Source: Dysgonomonas sp. PF1-14 (GTDB lineage: Bacteria; Bacteroidota; Bacteroidia; Bacteroidales; Dysgonomonadaceae). Taken from it: a stretch of 64,000 nt of DNA. The notes under the pieces were generated by a model. That model made no database searches and was not told where the DNA came from. It worked only from the letters and a program-made list of their open reading frames with translations. Location: positions 52,370 through 116,369 of the forward strand of contig NZ_JARXWN010000014.1 of NCBI RefSeq assembly GCF_029892965.1, read 5' to 3'. The number at the start of each line of letters is the position of its first letter. The stretch's first letter is position 1. This document shows, piece after piece, positions 44,719-53,403 of this stretch. Position numbers and translations under genes: made by a program.

Positions 44719-46542
44719 GTGAGAGACATGAAAAGAAGTCCAGAGAAAGTATTAAGCAGTCTGGCTGAACACAGTAAATCTAAAGATTACAAGTTCGAAA
44801 GGCTTTACAGGATTTTGTTTAATGAAGAGATGTATTATGTTGCTTACCAACGCATTTATGCAAAAGAGGGTAACATGACTAAAGGGTCTGACGGTCGGAC
44901 AATCGACGGTACAGGCGAATCTCTGATTAATGAACTGATAGGAATGTTGAAAGACGAATCCTATCAACCCCAAGCATCCAGGCGGGTGTATATTCCCAAG
45001 AAAAATGGGAAAAGACGTCCGTTAGGAGTGCCAGCTTTTAGAGATAAATTATTACAGGAGGTTATCAGGATGATATTGGAAGCAACATATGAAAGCTCAT
45101 TTGAGAATACGTCTCACGGTTTCAGACCGAAGAGGAGTTGTCATACTGCGCTGAAAGCCATCCAAACTACTTTCACAGGTGTAAAATGGTTTGTTGAAGG
45201 CGATATAAAAGGATTTTTCGATAATATAGACCATGATGTTATGATAAACATCCTTAAAGAACGTATTGCAGACGACAGATTTATTCGCCTGATTAGAAAA
45301 TTCTTAAGAGCAGGATACATAGAAAATTGGACTTTCCATAATACACAAAGCGGTACTCCGCAAGGTGGAATTATCAGTCCGATTTTAGCCAATATTTATT
45401 TGGATAAACTGGATAAATATATGGTGATGTATAAAAATCAATTCGACAAGGGGAAAGAACGAAAACGAAATCCTGAATACCGCAAACTTGAAGTCCAAAG
45501 AAACAATGTGGTCAGTAAACTTAAAACCGAGAAGAATGAAGACAAGAAGAATGAACTGGTAAAAAAACTAAGGGAGATAGAAAAAGAACGCAATGATATC
45601 CCGTACGGCATATCTCTGGATGAAAATTACAAAAGAATCGTGTATCAGAGATACGCAGATGATTTTTTGATTGGTGTAATCGGTAGTGAATCAGATAGTC
45701 AAACAGTTAAAGAGGAAATAAAGCAGTTTTTGCTGAATAACCTCAAACTGGAATTATCGGAAGAAAAGACACTGATTACCAATGCGAAAAGACCTGCCAA
45801 ATTTCTTGGATACGATATTTATGTAAGAAAATCCGACCTGCCCAAAAGGGATAAAGCGGGCAGATTGGTTAGGAATTACGGGGGACGAATTGTCTTGGCA
45901 GTCACTATGGAGACTATCAGGAAGAAGCTCTTGGATTACGGAGTAGTCAAAATGGTTCACCATAATGGCAACGAAGTATGGAAACCTAAGGGCAGATACT
46001 ATATGAAAGACAATGACGACCTTGAAATTCTGGAACAATACAATGCTGAAATCAGAGGGTTCTACAACTATTACTCCATTGCAAACAACAGTTCGTTAAT
46101 AAATTCATTTTACTACATTATGGAATACAGTATGTACAAAACATACGGAACAAAATACCGTACTTCTGTCCATAATATTATTGAGAAATATCGGCTGGGA
46201 AAAGAATTTGCCGTAAAATATCATAATAAGAAAGGAGAAGAAAAAACACGGTTTTTCTATAATGATGGTTTTAAGAGAAAGAAAGATGTAAACTATAACA
46301 GTTCATGCGACCAGTTACCGAACACAGTCATTTACAGGAGTTCAACAAGCCTTATGGATAGGCTTAAAGCGAATAAATGTGAATTGTGCGGTACAGAAAA
46401 CTGTATTTTGGAAATGCACCATGTGCGAAAATTGAAAAATCTCATAGGAAAAGACTATTGGGAGAAATTAATGATTGCACGTCAGCGGAAAACAATTGCA
46501 GTATGTTTGGATTGTCATACAAAAATTCATCATGGGAAATAG
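44719..46542 (+). CDS. ltrA: Group II intron-encoded protein 2 (RT/maturase/HNH)
   Basis: 607 aa (start could also be MKRS, 9 bp later). RT motifs VYIPKKNGKRRPLGVPAFRDK, FVEGDIKGFFDNIDH, TPQGGIISPILANIYL, YQRYADDFLIGV; maturase FLGYDIYVRK and YYSIANN. Intact HNH: CELCGTENCILEMHHVRKLKNL and CLDCHTKIHHGK. Of the mitochondrial-like (ML) type by domain order and sequence. Supports splicing and mobility of intron 2. Confidence 0.94.
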   Translation: MRDMKRSPEKVLSSLAEHSKSKDYKFERLYRILFNEEMYYVAYQRIYAKEGNMTKGSDGRTIDGTGESLINELIGMLKDESYQPQASRRVYIPKKNGKRRPLGVPAFRDKLLQEVIRMILEATYESSFENTSHGFRPKRSCHTALKAIQTTFTGVKWFVEGDIKGFFDNIDHDVMINILKERIADDRFIRLIRKFLRAGYIENWTFHNTQSGTPQGGIISPILANIYLDKLDKYMVMYKNQFDKGKERKRNPEYRKLEVQRNNVVSKLKTEKNEDKKNELVKKLREIEKERNDIPYGISLDENYKRIVYQRYADDFLIGVIGSESDSQTVKEEIKQFLLNNLKLELSEEKTLITNAKRPAKFLGYDIYVRKSDLPKRDKAGRLVRNYGGRIVLAVTMETIRKKLLDYGVVKMVHHNGNEVWKPKGRYYMKDNDDLEILEQYNAEIRGFYNYYSIANNSSLINSFYYIMEYSMYKTYGTKYRTSVHNIIEKYRLGKEFAVKYHNKKGEEKTRFFYNDGFKRKKDVNYNSSCDQLPNTVIYRSSTSLMDRLKANKCELCGTENCILEMHHVRKLKNLIGKDYWEKLMIARQRKTIAVCLDCHTKIHHGK

Positions 46543-46560
46543 ACTGATAACATTGGTGGA

Positions 46561-46594
46561 GAGCCGTATACACGGAGACGTGTACGTACGGTTC
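46561..46594 (+). ncRNA. Group II intron 2 domain V
   Basis: GAGCCGTA...TACGGTTC stem, 34 nt, inner arms CACG/CGTG with a GAGA loop. Located 19 bp after the IEP stop. Confidence 0.92.
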
Positions 46595-46655
46595 GGGGGC
46601 GAGTATCTGGAAACCTGCCATAGTAATATGGTAAGGCGTTGGGTACTTAGCCTAC

Positions 46656-47809
46656 AACGGGACGGTCGGGGCATTCGTAAAGGCAACGATATTGCAAAGC
46701 TGTATGCTGATAATAAAGTAGATGTTCTTATCTATGCGGTTGAAAAATCATTGGATGCGTACAAGTTTGGTTTACTCCATAACAAACAGCTTTTCATTCG
46801 CCAGTTGAAAAACAATTCACTGGGCAGCCGTACCATTGACGAGGGCAGTATGGACGAAAAAGGCGGCATGAACTTTTCCGAGTATGTGGCAATTCTTTCA
46901 GGTAATACCGAACTATTGGAGAAAGCACGTTTAGAAAAGAAAATCGCTTCTTTGGAATCCGAACGGCAGGCGTTCATGCGTGGCAAGTCTTCATCTCGTT
47001 ACAAATTGGAGAGTGTTGTGGCTGATGTAGAGAAAAACAACGGATTTATTAGCCGCATATCTAAGGATATTGAAGCGTTTAACTCCCGTGTTCAGTATCA
47101 GCCGGACGGAATTACCCGCCTGAATCCTGTTCAGTTGGACGGATTGCAGGGTAGCAACCCTAAAGAAGTCGGGCTGAAGCTGAATGAAATAGCCGATAAA
47201 GCCCGTACACATGGAGCGCATGAGAAAATCGGTACGCTTTACGGTTTTGATTTAATGGTAAAGTCCGAAACCACAGCTAAAGACGGTTTCGATGTGATAC
47301 AAAACCGCTTCTTTATTAAGGGAGAAGGCGATATTCTTTACAATTATAATCATGGAGTAATGGCTTCCGATCCAAAAACGGCGGCACAAAATTTCCTGAA
47401 CGCACTTGATACCATGCCTAAACTTTTAGAGAGGTATCAGGCGGATAACGAGAAATTGCAAAAGGATATTCCCGTTCTTAAAGAAGTGGTTGAAGGTACT
47501 TGGCGAAAAGAACCAGAACTGAAAGCCCTGAAAGACGATTTAATTAAGTTAGACCGTGAAATTCAACTATCACTTAAACCAATTGAGGAAACCGAAGGAA
47601 AGGAGAGCGTGCAGGACAATTCCGTTTCGGTAGGCAATCAAATTCAATCACAAGGGAAAACCGAAACTTCTTTTGTCCAGGACACTCCGTTACCGAACAC
47701 AATACAGGGAGTGAAAGAAATCATGGGCGATAGGCTTGTTATTGCTTCGGTGGGCAGTAGTCCGCCAAAAGTAGAAAAGAAAGATAGTTCTAAAGGGATT
47801 AAACTCTAA
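46656..47809 (+). CDS. Giant methylase/helicase, exon 2
   Basis: 384 codons from the spliced Q codon. It completes helicase motif VI (QRDGRGIRKGND), then YAVEKSLDAYKFGLLHNKQLFIRQLKNNSLGSRTIDEG, which is the end of the SNF2-like domain, and a long coiled coil (LEKARLEKKIASLESERQAF, RYQADNEKLQKDIPVLKEVVEG). The longer ORF starting at 46475 merely reads through the intron end. Followed by a bidirectional terminator. Confidence 0.9.
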
Positions 47810-47810
47810 G

Positions 47811-47843
47811 AAAAAAGCGGCTAATGTAATTAGTCGCTTTTTT
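47811..47843. terminator. Bidirectional terminator
   Basis: AAAAAAGCGgCTAAT-gta-ATTAGtCGCTTTTTT between convergent genes; T runs on both strands. Confidence 0.92.
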
Positions 47844-47851
47844 ATATGCGT

Positions 47852-48832
47852 TTATTTATCAAACAATTCATGAAGTTTCCGTTGAAGTATTTTCTTATCA
47901 GGCAACTGGGTTTTATATTCGGATACCATTGTTGGAGATAAATACCTGCTTAAAGCATATTCTACGACTTCGGTATCCTTATCCTTACATAATAAAATCC
48001 CAATACTCGGATTCTCGTTAGGCTTTTTTACATCCCGATCTAATGCTTCCAAATAGAAATTTAATTGACCTAAATGTTCCGGTTTGAACTTATCTGCCTT
48101 TAATTCAAACGCTATCAAACATTGCAATCCTCTGTGAAAAAAGAGCAAATCAATGTAAAAATCACTATTTCCAACCTGCACTCTGTATTCTTCGCCAACA
48201 AATAAAAAGTCTTTACCTAATTCAAGGATAAAATTTCTCATTTGACTAATTAGCCCTTTTTGCAGTTCACTTTCGTTGTGAGATTCTGGCAAACCTAAAA
48301 ATTCCAGTATGTAACTATCTTTGAAACTGTTTGTTATGTCGGGATGAATTTCTCTCAACACTGTTGAGAGTTTTGCGTTTCCTATCATCGTTCTTTCAAA
48401 AAGTCCCGATGATATTTGGCGGTCTAATTCCCTAAAACTATATGATTCTTTTTTGCTGATATTTAGGTAAAACTCTCTTTCTTCAACGGTTTTGCATCTT
48501 GAAAAAATGGCTAAATTATGCGACCAACTAATTTCTCTCAACAGTGTTGAGAGTTTTGGATAATCCTTATATGTTTCGTAGAATTGCTTCATTCTCCAAA
48601 GGTTCTTATCAGAGAAGCCTTTCAAATCAGGCTCATGCTTGGATAGATAAACAGCCAATTCTTTAACAACTGATTCGCCCCATTTGGAACTATCCAACTG
48701 TTTACTTATATATTCCCCGACATTCCAATATAGGTTTATCATTTCCGCATTTACGGTTTTCATAGCGTTGTATTGTGCCTGCCGGATCATCAATACAATT
48801 TCGGAAAAATTTTGTTGTTGGCTTAACTGCAT
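47852..48832 (-). CDS. PD-(D/E)XK nuclease domain protein (YhcG/DUF1016 type)
   Basis: 326 aa. The N-terminal DUF1016 helical domain (MIRQAQYNAMKTVNAEMINLYWNVGEYIS, LRRM-like NLWRMKQFYETY) is followed by a C-terminal nuclease fold: GNSDFYIDLLFFHRGLQCLIAFELKADKF has the D...E-x-K core of PD-(D/E)XK enzymes, with PEHLGQLNFYLEALD after it. Such proteins are implicated in DNA processing or defence on mobile elements; the role here is unknown. It is an isolated minus-strand gene between two terminators, so it looks like independent cargo. Confidence 0.88.
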   Translation of the reverse strand: MQLSQQQNFSEIVLMIRQAQYNAMKTVNAEMINLYWNVGEYISKQLDSSKWGESVVKELAVYLSKHEPDLKGFSDKNLWRMKQFYETYKDYPKLSTLLREISWSHNLAIFSRCKTVEEREFYLNISKKESYSFRELDRQISSGLFERTMIGNAKLSTVLREIHPDITNSFKDSYILEFLGLPESHNESELQKGLISQMRNFILELGKDFLFVGEEYRVQVGNSDFYIDLLFFHRGLQCLIAFELKADKFKPEHLGQLNFYLEALDRDVKKPNENPSIGILLCKDKDTEVVEYALSRYLSPTMVSEYKTQLPDKKILQRKLHELFDK

Positions 48833-48903
48833 ATCATTCTAATTAAAGTGCAAAAATACAAATAAATATCTGTAACTCATTATAATTACATTTTCAATAA
48901 ATT

Positions 48904-48942
48904 AAAGCCCGTGCCTGTCATCACGACGGTACGGACTTTTGT
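48904..48942. terminator. Hairpin terminator between the HTH/primase operon end and the YhcG-like gene
   Basis: AAAGCCCGTGCC / GGTACGGACTTTT imperfect stem; on the minus strand it is followed by TTTAATTT. It lies downstream of the HTH gene at 48981 and upstream of the YhcG-like gene. Confidence 0.7.
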
Positions 48943-48980
48943 ACAATAATAAAAATTACAAAATGGAAATAGTACAGCTC

Positions 48981-49292
48981 TCACGGGGTTTCTGAATTTT
49001 TATCGTTTTTCCCTTTGTTGAAATTCTCCCTGATAAACTTATGGACATCACTCTCTTTGTAGTAGGTTTTTTTGTAAACTGTTTGAAAAGGCAGTTCGCC
49101 TGTACTGCGATAGCGTTGCAACGTTCGTTTACTTATATGGAGTAACTGACACAAATCCTGATTGTCAAGCAATATCTCTCCGTCTAACATATTTCTCCGT
49201 TTACTCATTTTATCAAGAGTTTTCTCCTGTTTATCGAAGCGGTACATGATTCGTTCCATCCACGCTTCAAAGTCTTCTTTACTTATATACAT
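48981..49292 (-). CDS. HTH DNA-binding protein (excisionase-like)
   Basis: 103 aa. Helical N-terminus (FEAWMERIMYRFDKQEKTLDKM), then a winged MerR/excisionase-like HTH: LLDNQDLCQLLHISKRTLQRYRSTGELPFQTVYKKTYYKESDVHKFI. Similar to the small HTH proteins (Xis2-like) of Bacteroides elements, possibly an excision factor or regulator. Lies 13 bp after the primase/helicase gene. Confidence 0.82.
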   Translation of the reverse strand: MYISKEDFEAWMERIMYRFDKQEKTLDKMSKRRNMLDGEILLDNQDLCQLLHISKRTLQRYRSTGELPFQTVYKKTYYKESDVHKFIRENFNKGKNDKNSETP

Positions 49293-49305
49293 AACTATTC
49301 GGGTT

Positions 49306-51351
49306 TTAGATGATATGCCCTATCATGAAGTAATTCTGATTGGACGGATCTTTTATGATTATTTCTTTCTCTCGCATATATTTAATGTAACTTTTGGCGG
49401 TGCGTTCCTTTACATCCATTATTTGTTGAATGCGGTCGCATAGGTCGATATAGGTCTGATGTTTTTGTGAATCAAATAATTCACGGGCAACATTTGTCAG
49501 TTCTTTTTCTTTCCGTTTCTCTTTTTCTTCTCTCGGTTTTTCGCCTATGTAGATGTGCATTCCCAGTTCCTTATCCCATGAGAATTGCATTAATGGAACA
49601 TCGAGAGGACTACCGTCCCTTACTTTGAGTGCTTTTACTACTGATATTGAAGGATCACCGTCAAGCTCTATACTTAGAATGGCAGCAGCTTTGCGTTGCA
49701 GTTCTGAACCAAGATGTCCTCGTAATTTCAAGCCATTAGGTACATAATGAAGTACGCATACTATACAGGTACGGTATATTCCTGCCAATCTGTATAGTTC
49801 GTCCATAATTCTGATACTTTCCACTTCATCATTTGCCGATGATACTAAATCCGCTATTCCGTCAATGACAACCAGACGAATACCCTCATATTCGTAATGG
49901 TATTTATCCATACTCTGAACAATGGCTTGCAACCGTTCTTTCCGAGACATTCCCGTAAGGGAGAAAGCTCGTAGTTCTTCCGGCTTTTCGTTCAGTTTGG
50001 CACGTTTTAAGAGATTTGATACGTTTTTGAAAAGTTGTACTTCGGATTGTTCCGTATCATAGAGTAGGACAGCCTTGTTATCGGAGTTATCCCGGACATT
50101 TACGCCTAATGTATCTATGGTACGATTGTCTTTGATTATCGAACCTGCAATGAGGGCTGCAACATAGTTGCTTTTCCCTGTACCTTCTCCGCCCGTAATA
50201 CAAAGAATATTTCCTTGCGTTCCCAGTGGTACATCGCCTGCCGATATAACTTCTTCTGCTTTTGCCGGAGGATTGTTGAAATCAATTTCACAGGATTTTA
50301 GCATGGTCATTGTTTCGTTATATAGATTATCAAGAAAATCAATGAATAGTTGGCGGAACTCTTTCCGGTTATTTCCTTTACTGAAATAGTCCGTAATATC
50401 TTTATCCCTTTTTTCTCCTGAAAGGGGCAGGATAAGTCGTTTTACGCCATATTCCGTCAATGATTTTTCGTGCTTTATCGCTGCATCTATACCTGTTTTA
50501 TCTGCATCATAGAGCAATACGATATGTTTAAAGCGGAATGTTAGTTTGTAGATTATTCCTGAAGGAATTGTAGAAGTTTCACTATTAAAGCAAATAGCAT
50601 GAAATCCATGTGCAGCCAGTGTCATTACGTCTTTTTCTCCGCCTGTGATGAACAACGTATCTCCTTTGGCGGGTAATTGTTCCAGTCCGAAACAGTAGCT
50701 ATCTCCAATGTTACCACCGTATAGAAAACGAACGTCCGAAAATGGGCGGTAGATTTTCATATACCGTTTGCCCATATATCCGAAAATCGGCTCACTTTCT
50801 GATGAAGTATAGTAAAATGGTTTATTTTCTTTATTTTCACTTCTAAATTCTTTCAGGGAAACTGTTTTGTAGAATTTCAATATTTCGGACGTAATACCTG
50901 ATTGCATCCAAAAATCCAGTTCTTTCTGCGTGAATTTTTGTTGTATGATATTATAGGGCTTGTTTTTTTGTGGTTCGGGGTTAGTAGGATTGTTCTTTTG
51001 CGGAGTGGACTGTGGAGCATGACTTGTATAATCTGAACTGTCTAATCCTAAAGACATATCCCTATTTATGGTTTTCAGTATTTCAACAAAATCCGCTCCA
51101 TTGCTACAATCCAATCCTTTTAGTCTACCTACATAGAAAAAGCAATCTCCGCTATAATCATCATTACCGAAGTCTTTTATTTTGTAAACACCATTACGGC
51201 GGTCAAAATACACATTGCATGATGCTTTACGGTCTTCGTACAAGGGATTGAGAAAATTACGTCCTATTTTCCATTGTACCGATGAAATATAGTGTTTGAA
51301 TACGTCCAAACCATTATTTGTCCGTCTTAATAGTTCGTCTTTGTTCAGCAT
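49306..51351 (-). CDS. Primase/helicase-like protein (Toprim and RecA-like ATPase)
   Basis: 681 aa. An N-terminal primase-like zinc-binding region in altered form (SCNVYFDRRNGVYKIKDFGNDDYSGDCFFYVGRLKG), a Toprim domain (LFITGGEKDVMTLAAHGFHAICFNSETS, IVLLYDADKTGIDAAIKHEK), then a RepA/RecA-like ATPase with Walker A CITGGEGTGKSNYVAAL near residue 388 and Walker B IRLVVIDGIADLVSS. Probably primes or unwinds element DNA during transfer or replication of the excised circle. Overlaps the upstream HTH gene by 38 bp. Confidence 0.88.
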   Translation of the reverse strand: MLNKDELLRRTNNGLDVFKHYISSVQWKIGRNFLNPLYEDRKASCNVYFDRRNGVYKIKDFGNDDYSGDCFFYVGRLKGLDCSNGADFVEILKTINRDMSLGLDSSDYTSHAPQSTPQKNNPTNPEPQKNKPYNIIQQKFTQKELDFWMQSGITSEILKFYKTVSLKEFRSENKENKPFYYTSSESEPIFGYMGKRYMKIYRPFSDVRFLYGGNIGDSYCFGLEQLPAKGDTLFITGGEKDVMTLAAHGFHAICFNSETSTIPSGIIYKLTFRFKHIVLLYDADKTGIDAAIKHEKSLTEYGVKRLILPLSGEKRDKDITDYFSKGNNRKEFRQLFIDFLDNLYNETMTMLKSCEIDFNNPPAKAEEVISAGDVPLGTQGNILCITGGEGTGKSNYVAALIAGSIIKDNRTIDTLGVNVRDNSDNKAVLLYDTEQSEVQLFKNVSNLLKRAKLNEKPEELRAFSLTGMSRKERLQAIVQSMDKYHYEYEGIRLVVIDGIADLVSSANDEVESIRIMDELYRLAGIYRTCIVCVLHYVPNGLKLRGHLGSELQRKAAAILSIELDGDPSISVVKALKVRDGSPLDVPLMQFSWDKELGMHIYIGEKPREEKEKRKEKELTNVARELFDSQKHQTYIDLCDRIQQIMDVKERTAKSYIKYMREKEIIIKDPSNQNYFMIGHII

Positions 51352-51673
51352 GGAGTTTATGATTGTTTATAAGATCATTCATACATTCATCTGTACTGCG
51401 GATTTTCTTTTCATTGAGCATCCGTTTAATTTCAGCAATGGTATAATATGATTTGCCGGAGATAATAGAATAGGATATTAACCGCTTACTGCGTAAACGT
51501 TGGAGTGTGCGTTCGCTGATTTTAAGGAATGTGCAAACTTCGTAACTGTCCACCCACATTTCGTCCGGATTGGCAGTATCATCGTCCTGATGATCTATGA
51601 CGAATTTTGCTATTGCATTGATTTTAGATACCAGTTCTTTGTATGCCTGACTATCTATTGTTATCACTTCCAT
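51314..51673 (-). CDS. HTH DNA-binding protein
   Basis: 119 aa. EVITIDSQAYKELVSKINAIAKFVI, then MWVDSYEVCTFLKISERTLQRLRSKRLISYSIISGKSYYTIAEIKRML, a MerR/excisionase-like HTH. Homologous to the HTH pseudogene at 61306-61587 and to 48981-49292. First gene of the HTH-primase-HTH operon; the iteron-like GGTCGGTATA repeats lie upstream, so it may bind them. Confidence 0.82.
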   Translation of the reverse strand: MEVITIDSQAYKELVSKINAIAKFVIDHQDDDTANPDEMWVDSYEVCTFLKISERTLQRLRSKRLISYSIISGKSYYTIAEIKRMLNEKKIRSTDECMNDLINNHKLHAEQRRTIKTDK

Positions 51674-51730
51674 ACTTGCAACTATTTGATTCGCTGCAAA
51701 GTTCGGGTGTTTCTTGGCTGTTGATAAAGA

Positions 51731-52026
51731 GGTCGGTATAAGTTTTTTTGAATATTTTTTTAAAATCGCTTATATACAATGTATTACAAGTGTATTTTTC
51801 TCCTTAAAACAGAAAGAAAAAAACAAAAAAGGTCGGTATAGGGTAAATTCCGACTCAAATAAGCATCAAAATCGGATATTTTAGAGTATATACAGAGTAG
51901 TATCAACTCAATACCGACCTCTGTATAACTCTTTTTTACATTTTACCCAAACTGCTTATTTGTAATGTGTTACGATTGTGTTTTTCTTTGGAGAACAAGA
52001 GGGAAAAATATATAAAGGTCGGTATA
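51731..52026. repeat. Iteron-like GGTCGGTATA repeats in a duplicated segment
   Basis: GGTCGGTATA at 51731-51740, 51831-51840 and 52017-52026, and inverted (one mismatch) at 51910-51919. Two copies extend to GGTCGGTATAGRGTRAATT. A second word, GCTTAT-N4-AATGTRTTAC, recurs at about 51768 and 51954, so a segment of about 186 bp was duplicated. It lies just upstream of the HTH/primase operon and behind rteC. Candidate operator of the HTH protein or an origin used by the primase/helicase. The 427-bp gap holds no gene. Confidence 0.75.
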
Positions 52027-52100
52027 GAGTGAATTATAAACTAAAACACCCGATTTGACCTAATTAAGCATCAAATTCGGGTGTTCAACCTTCAATATTA

Positions 52101-52928
52101 TTATTTCCGTCCCATGCGCCGCAACAGGGTGTCTTTTAATTTATCAAGAAATGGTGTAGGAGATACTCGTATTTTTAATTCACTAAAACTACGAGATAAG
52201 TTGCTGTCTAATTGAATATTAAAAACATTCTGAATATAGCTGTAAAGTTGTGTCAATGGCACATCTCCGAATATTCCGGCACTGTCCCATGAAATAATTT
52301 GTTCCTGTAATTCTACTTTTGTTCCTTTCCATGTTAGTTTGGTGGCAGGAAACCCAAAAGAACCAATTTTTAAGCCGTTATCATTCAAAAGTTCCATTTC
52401 GTGCATCAAATAAGCGGAAAGCATATCATTTGCTAAAATTTTAGCTACTTTGAAATCGCAATTTGTTGAAAAATTGGAATCAAATTCATAATTAAATGTT
52501 TCGAGGTATTGCTCCATATCGGGCTTATTTCGCAGAAAATAAATAGTATCTAAGCGAGAGGAGCCTGAACGGTAATAACGGATAAAGTCGAGCCGTTTAT
52601 TGTTGTATTTGTTTATGTCATTTAGTAATTCACACAAATATTCTCGTTGTTTGTCTATACCCGCAGGTCGATTCATTTCAAAGTTATAAACTTTTCGATA
52701 GTATATTAAGTGAGAACCCAATCTGGGTTTTACTTCCTTAAAAAACAAGATTTCTTCATCCTCATCTTTAAAATTGTATGATAAGAAAAATGCTTTTAAT
52801 TGATTAAATGCTTCGAGAAGTACACGGGAAGCCTCTAAAGACTTCGTTATCATACTGACTTCCGAACATTCTATTTGTTCAATCTTTGCATCTACTTCTT
52901 TTTTTAGACGGGTAGTAAATTGAATCAT
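52101..52928 (-). CDS. rteC: RteC family regulator
   Basis: 275 aa. RteC-domain features: LLEAFNQLKAFFLSYNFKDEDEEILFFKEVKPRLGSHLIYYRKVYNFEM, DFIRYYRSGSSRLDTIYFLRNKPD and ANDMLSAYLMHEMELL, with a C-terminal winged region. In CTnDOT RteC activates excision genes; here rteA, rteB and tetQ are absent, so control must differ. It lies next to the iteron-like region and ahead of the HTH/primase operon. Confidence 0.9.
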   Translation of the reverse strand: MIQFTTRLKKEVDAKIEQIECSEVSMITKSLEASRVLLEAFNQLKAFFLSYNFKDEDEEILFFKEVKPRLGSHLIYYRKVYNFEMNRPAGIDKQREYLCELLNDINKYNNKRLDFIRYYRSGSSRLDTIYFLRNKPDMEQYLETFNYEFDSNFSTNCDFKVAKILANDMLSAYLMHEMELLNDNGLKIGSFGFPATKLTWKGTKVELQEQIISWDSAGIFGDVPLTQLYSYIQNVFNIQLDSNLSRSFSELKIRVSPTPFLDKLKDTLLRRMGRK

Positions 52929-53042
52929 ATTTTTTCTCTTCCTCTTTTCTTTATACCTTTTTTGGCAACTGATTCACTTGAAAAGCTATCATTTCTTTAC
53001 CAGAAAACTACACGATAATAGAACATCAAATGCACCTTGTAT

Positions 53043-53396
53043 TTAATTGTATATAAATAAATTGACTTCGTTTTTTACGATTAAGATTTCCGTATCCTTT
53101 AATTGCTCTTCATATTCTTTCAGAAAACCATAGATTTTTTCTTCACTATCTGTTAGCTCGATACATTGCGGATGCCGGATAGGGGTTACTTCTGAATGTC
53201 CCCATTGTATGTTTTTATGGGTAGATAAATAACCTGCCGAGATATTAAAGCATATAGCCTGTTTTATTTCTGCCAGTTTTGCTTTTTTCAGCATATAATA
53301 AGAAAAACCGCTATGAAATAACTTTTGTCTAAAAGTAAGTCCTTTTACTCTTCTACCATGTTCAAAATATATTCGTACTGTAATATTGCTGTTCAT
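53043..53396 (-). CDS. DUF190-like protein of the fluoride operon
   Basis: 117 aa. ITVRIYFEHGRRVKGLTFRQKLFHSGFSYYMLKKAKLAEIKQAICFN, then HPQCIELTDSEEKIYGFLKEYEEQL, resembling the PII-like DUF190 fold (COG1993), which often accompanies fluoride exporters. Start fixed 7 bp after the CLC stop. Probably a regulator or partner of the antiporter; inference from context. The family call is by resemblance only. Confidence 0.65.
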   Translation of the reverse strand: MNSNITVRIYFEHGRRVKGLTFRQKLFHSGFSYYMLKKAKLAEIKQAICFNISAGYLSTHKNIQWGHSEVTPIRHPQCIELTDSEEKIYGFLKEYEEQLKDTEILIVKNEVNLFIYN

Positions 53397-53403
53397 TGTT
53401 TAT

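Larger units (their letters stand above)
44116..46655 (+). mobile_element. Group II intron 2, inserted in the methylase/helicase gene (2540 bp)
   Basis: Starts GTGCGCC (44116) and ends ...TAGCCTAC (46655). Removal joins GAG C | AA CGG GAC, reading LEQRDGRGIRKGN. It has its own IEP (44719-46542), a 34-nt domain V (46561-46594) and a large domain VI. The 603 bp before the IEP are ribozyme domains with no gene. Different family from intron 1 (IEPs differ strongly). Sense orientation. Confidence 0.93.

Noticed and set aside
46475..46655. N-terminal part of the ORF that starts at 46475 as a separate 444-aa protein
   Set aside because: It overlaps the intron IEP end, domain V and domain VI in another frame; only the sequence from 46656 is exon.
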